From Cyanobacteria bacterium UBA11153 (GTDB lineage Bacteria; Cyanobacteriota; Cyanobacteriia; Cyanobacteriales; Coleofasciculaceae), in the NCBI GenBank assembly GCA_003511885.1, contig DOIX01000276.1, positions 7,210 through 14,301 of the forward strand: 7,092 nt of DNA, written 5' to 3'. Under the pieces are notes generated by a model that saw only the letters and a list, made by a program, of their open reading frames with translations, did no database searches and was not told the origin of the DNA. Positions within the stretch are counted from its first letter, which is position 1. Each line of letters opens with the position of its first letter. The translations under genes were made by a program, and so were the position numbers. This document shows positions 6,099 to 7,092 of the stretch, one piece after another.

Positions 6099-6977
6099 CT
6101 TTACCGCATCGCTATGGTTTATTCTCATACTTAAGTCCAGCCAAGTCGAGCGAGTAATTGGCGCACTACTGGAAATGTAGTCTACCCCAGTTTCCGCCAC
6201 AGGACGAATTGTTTCCAAAGTAATATTACCTGAAGCTTCAATCTTAATCCGATCGCGAGCCGCCCGAATCATCTTCACAGCTTGCTCCATCATATCCAAC
6301 GGCATATTATCCAACATAATGATATCCGCTCCTTCCTCTACCGCTTCTGCGACTTGATCGAGGGTTTCAGTTTCAACCTCAATAGACAGAGGATAGGGGA
6401 TTTGGGAACGGATTTTTGCGATCGCAGATTTTATCCCCCCAGCCGCCGCGATGTGATTATCTTTAATCATCACAGCATCATCTAACCCCATACGATGGTT
6501 AACTGCGCCTCCCACCTGAGCAGCATATTTCTCCAACAATCTCAACCCTGGTGTCGTCTTGCGGGTATCAACCAGTTTTGCAGGTAAGTCAGCAATTTTG
6601 TCAACATACTTCCGGGTTAATGTAGCAATCCCACTCAGACGCATAACTAAATTCAGGGCAACTCGTTCTCCCATGAGTAGGGCATCCATCGGACTTTCAA
6701 TCCGCGCAACTACCTGTCCCTTGTTGCACGATTCACCCTCAGCAACCACAGGGACTAAATTTGTTTGGACACTCAAAAGCTTGAATACCATCATGGCAAT
6801 TGGCAATCCAGCGATAGTCCCTGCTTCCTTAGCACTCCAATGAGCTTCCCCAAATTCGACATTTGAGCCAAATAAGGCTTGAGTGGTGCGATCTCCTCTC
6901 CCCATATCCTCCAACAGCCAGCTACGGAGAAACGGTTCCAGTAGTATCGAGTGAGGCAATGTTGCAATCTGCATCAT
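6093..6977 (-). CDS. nadC: nicotinate-nucleotide pyrophosphorylase (carboxylating), quinolinate phosphoribosyltransferase
   Basis: The enzyme converts quinolinate and PRPP to nicotinate mononucleotide, CO2 and pyrophosphate, the last dedicated step of de novo NAD synthesis after NadB and NadA. Residues numbered from the longer GTG start at 7007: LLEDMGRGDRTT (31-42), ERVALNL (114-120) with the substrate-contacting Arg115, DTRKTTPGLR (147-156) with Arg149 and Lys150, NHRMGLDDAVMIKDNH (170-185) with Arg172 and Lys182, IEVETE (209-214), LDNM (232-235) and GVDYISSSAPITRS (274-287). I chose the ATG at 6975-6977 (294 aa; the next codon is also ATG). It places the conserved WLLED block about 20 residues from the start, as in relatives I remember. 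The GTG at 7005-7007 gives 304 aa; it has GAGAAG directly abutting it, too close for a normal Shine-Dalgarno. All catalytic motifs are intact. Confidence 0.96.
   Translation of the reverse strand: MMQIATLPHSILLEPFLRSWLLEDMGRGDRTTQALFGSNVEFGEAHWSAKEAGTIAGLPIAMMVFKLLSVQTNLVPVVAEGESCNKGQVVARIESPMDALLMGERVALNLVMRLSGIATLTRKYVDKIADLPAKLVDTRKTTPGLRLLEKYAAQVGGAVNHRMGLDDAVMIKDNHIAAAGGIKSAIAKIRSQIPYPLSIEVETETLDQVAEAVEEGADIIMLDNMPLDMMEQAVKMIRAARDRIKIEASGNITLETIRPVAETGVDYISSSAPITRSTWLDLSMRINHSDAVKL
6418..6425. repeat. HIP1 octamer in nadC
   Basis: Exact GCGATCGC within the coding sequence; an overlapping but shifted CGATCGCG lies near 6251. Confidence 0.9.
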
Positions 6978-7042
6978 ATTGTAGCTACTTGTTCTATAAG
7001 GTATCACCTTCTCTAAAAACTAAGTTAGCTCAAAAAGTACTC

Positions 7043-7059
7043 CTGGAGGGAATTTCCAG
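7043..7059. promoter_or_regulatory. interrupted palindrome upstream of nadC, possible operator
   Basis: CTGGA (7043-7047) and TCCAG (7055-7059) flank the near-palindromic centre GGGAATT, about 65 bp upstream of the preferred nadC start. It is followed on the plus strand by a T9 run (7069-7077). It could be an operator or part of a hairpin. I cannot match it to a known NAD regulator site, and no promoter is identified because the window ends 15 bp further on. Confidence 0.3.
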
Positions 7060-7092
7060 CCATCAAAATTTTTTTTTGCCAAAAAGCTTGAC

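Noticed and set aside
6282..6485. 67-codon plus-strand frame inside nadC
   Set aside because: Antisense shadow of conserved NadC codons; no independent support.
6559..6843. 94-codon plus-strand frame inside nadC
   Set aside because: Antisense to the NadC catalytic region; composition reflects the complement of nadC codons.
1..7092. Mobile element, CRISPR array, toxin-antitoxin, tRNA gene or novel multi-gene system
   Set aside because: All long frames are complete housekeeping genes; no transposase, regularly spaced repeats of CRISPR size or tRNA-like T-loop sequence was found by eye.

Overview
The window is AT-rich cyanobacterial chromosome holding core housekeeping genes. Three things point to a cyanobacterium: four exact copies of the HIP1 octamer GCGATCGC, a cyanobacterial-style DnaA (domain IV with GGKDHTTV), and clustered TTTTCCACA-type DnaA boxes between dnaA and dnaN. 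Genus or order cannot be fixed by eye; protein flavour and AT-richness suggest a filamentous (Nostocales-like) lineage, which is an inference.

Layout, left to right. 1-99: downstream flank of dnaN with a small tandem repeat. 100-1317 (-): dnaN, DNA polymerase III beta clamp. 1318-1877: a 560-bp non-coding gap with five exact DnaA boxes in two clusters, several inverted repeats and a GGTTTCTT-type repeat array; it is the best candidate for the chromosomal origin oriC. 1878-3260 (-): dnaA, replication initiator. 3261-3552: divergent promoter region with T-tracts and a 10-bp direct repeat. 3553-4098 (+): def, peptide deformylase, the only plus-strand gene. 4099-4262: convergent spacer with a 16-bp inverted repeat. 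4263-6020 (-): argS, arginyl-tRNA synthetase. 6021-6092: short spacer. 6093 to about 6977 (-): nadC, quinolinate phosphoribosyltransferase. 6978-7092: nadC upstream region with an interrupted palindrome and a T9 run.

How the genes relate. dnaA and dnaN are a functional pair: DnaA opens the origin and the clamp tethers the polymerase. Both are read leftward with the presumed origin between them. def (N-terminal maturation), argS (tRNA charging) and nadC (NAD synthesis) are metabolically unrelated to replication. argS and nadC are codirectional with 72 bp between them and may be co-transcribed.

I found no mobile element, CRISPR array, tRNA or rRNA gene, defence system or broken gene. No undescribed multi-gene system is visible; the points worth a second look are the origin architecture, the intergenic repeats and the acidic loops of the clamp.
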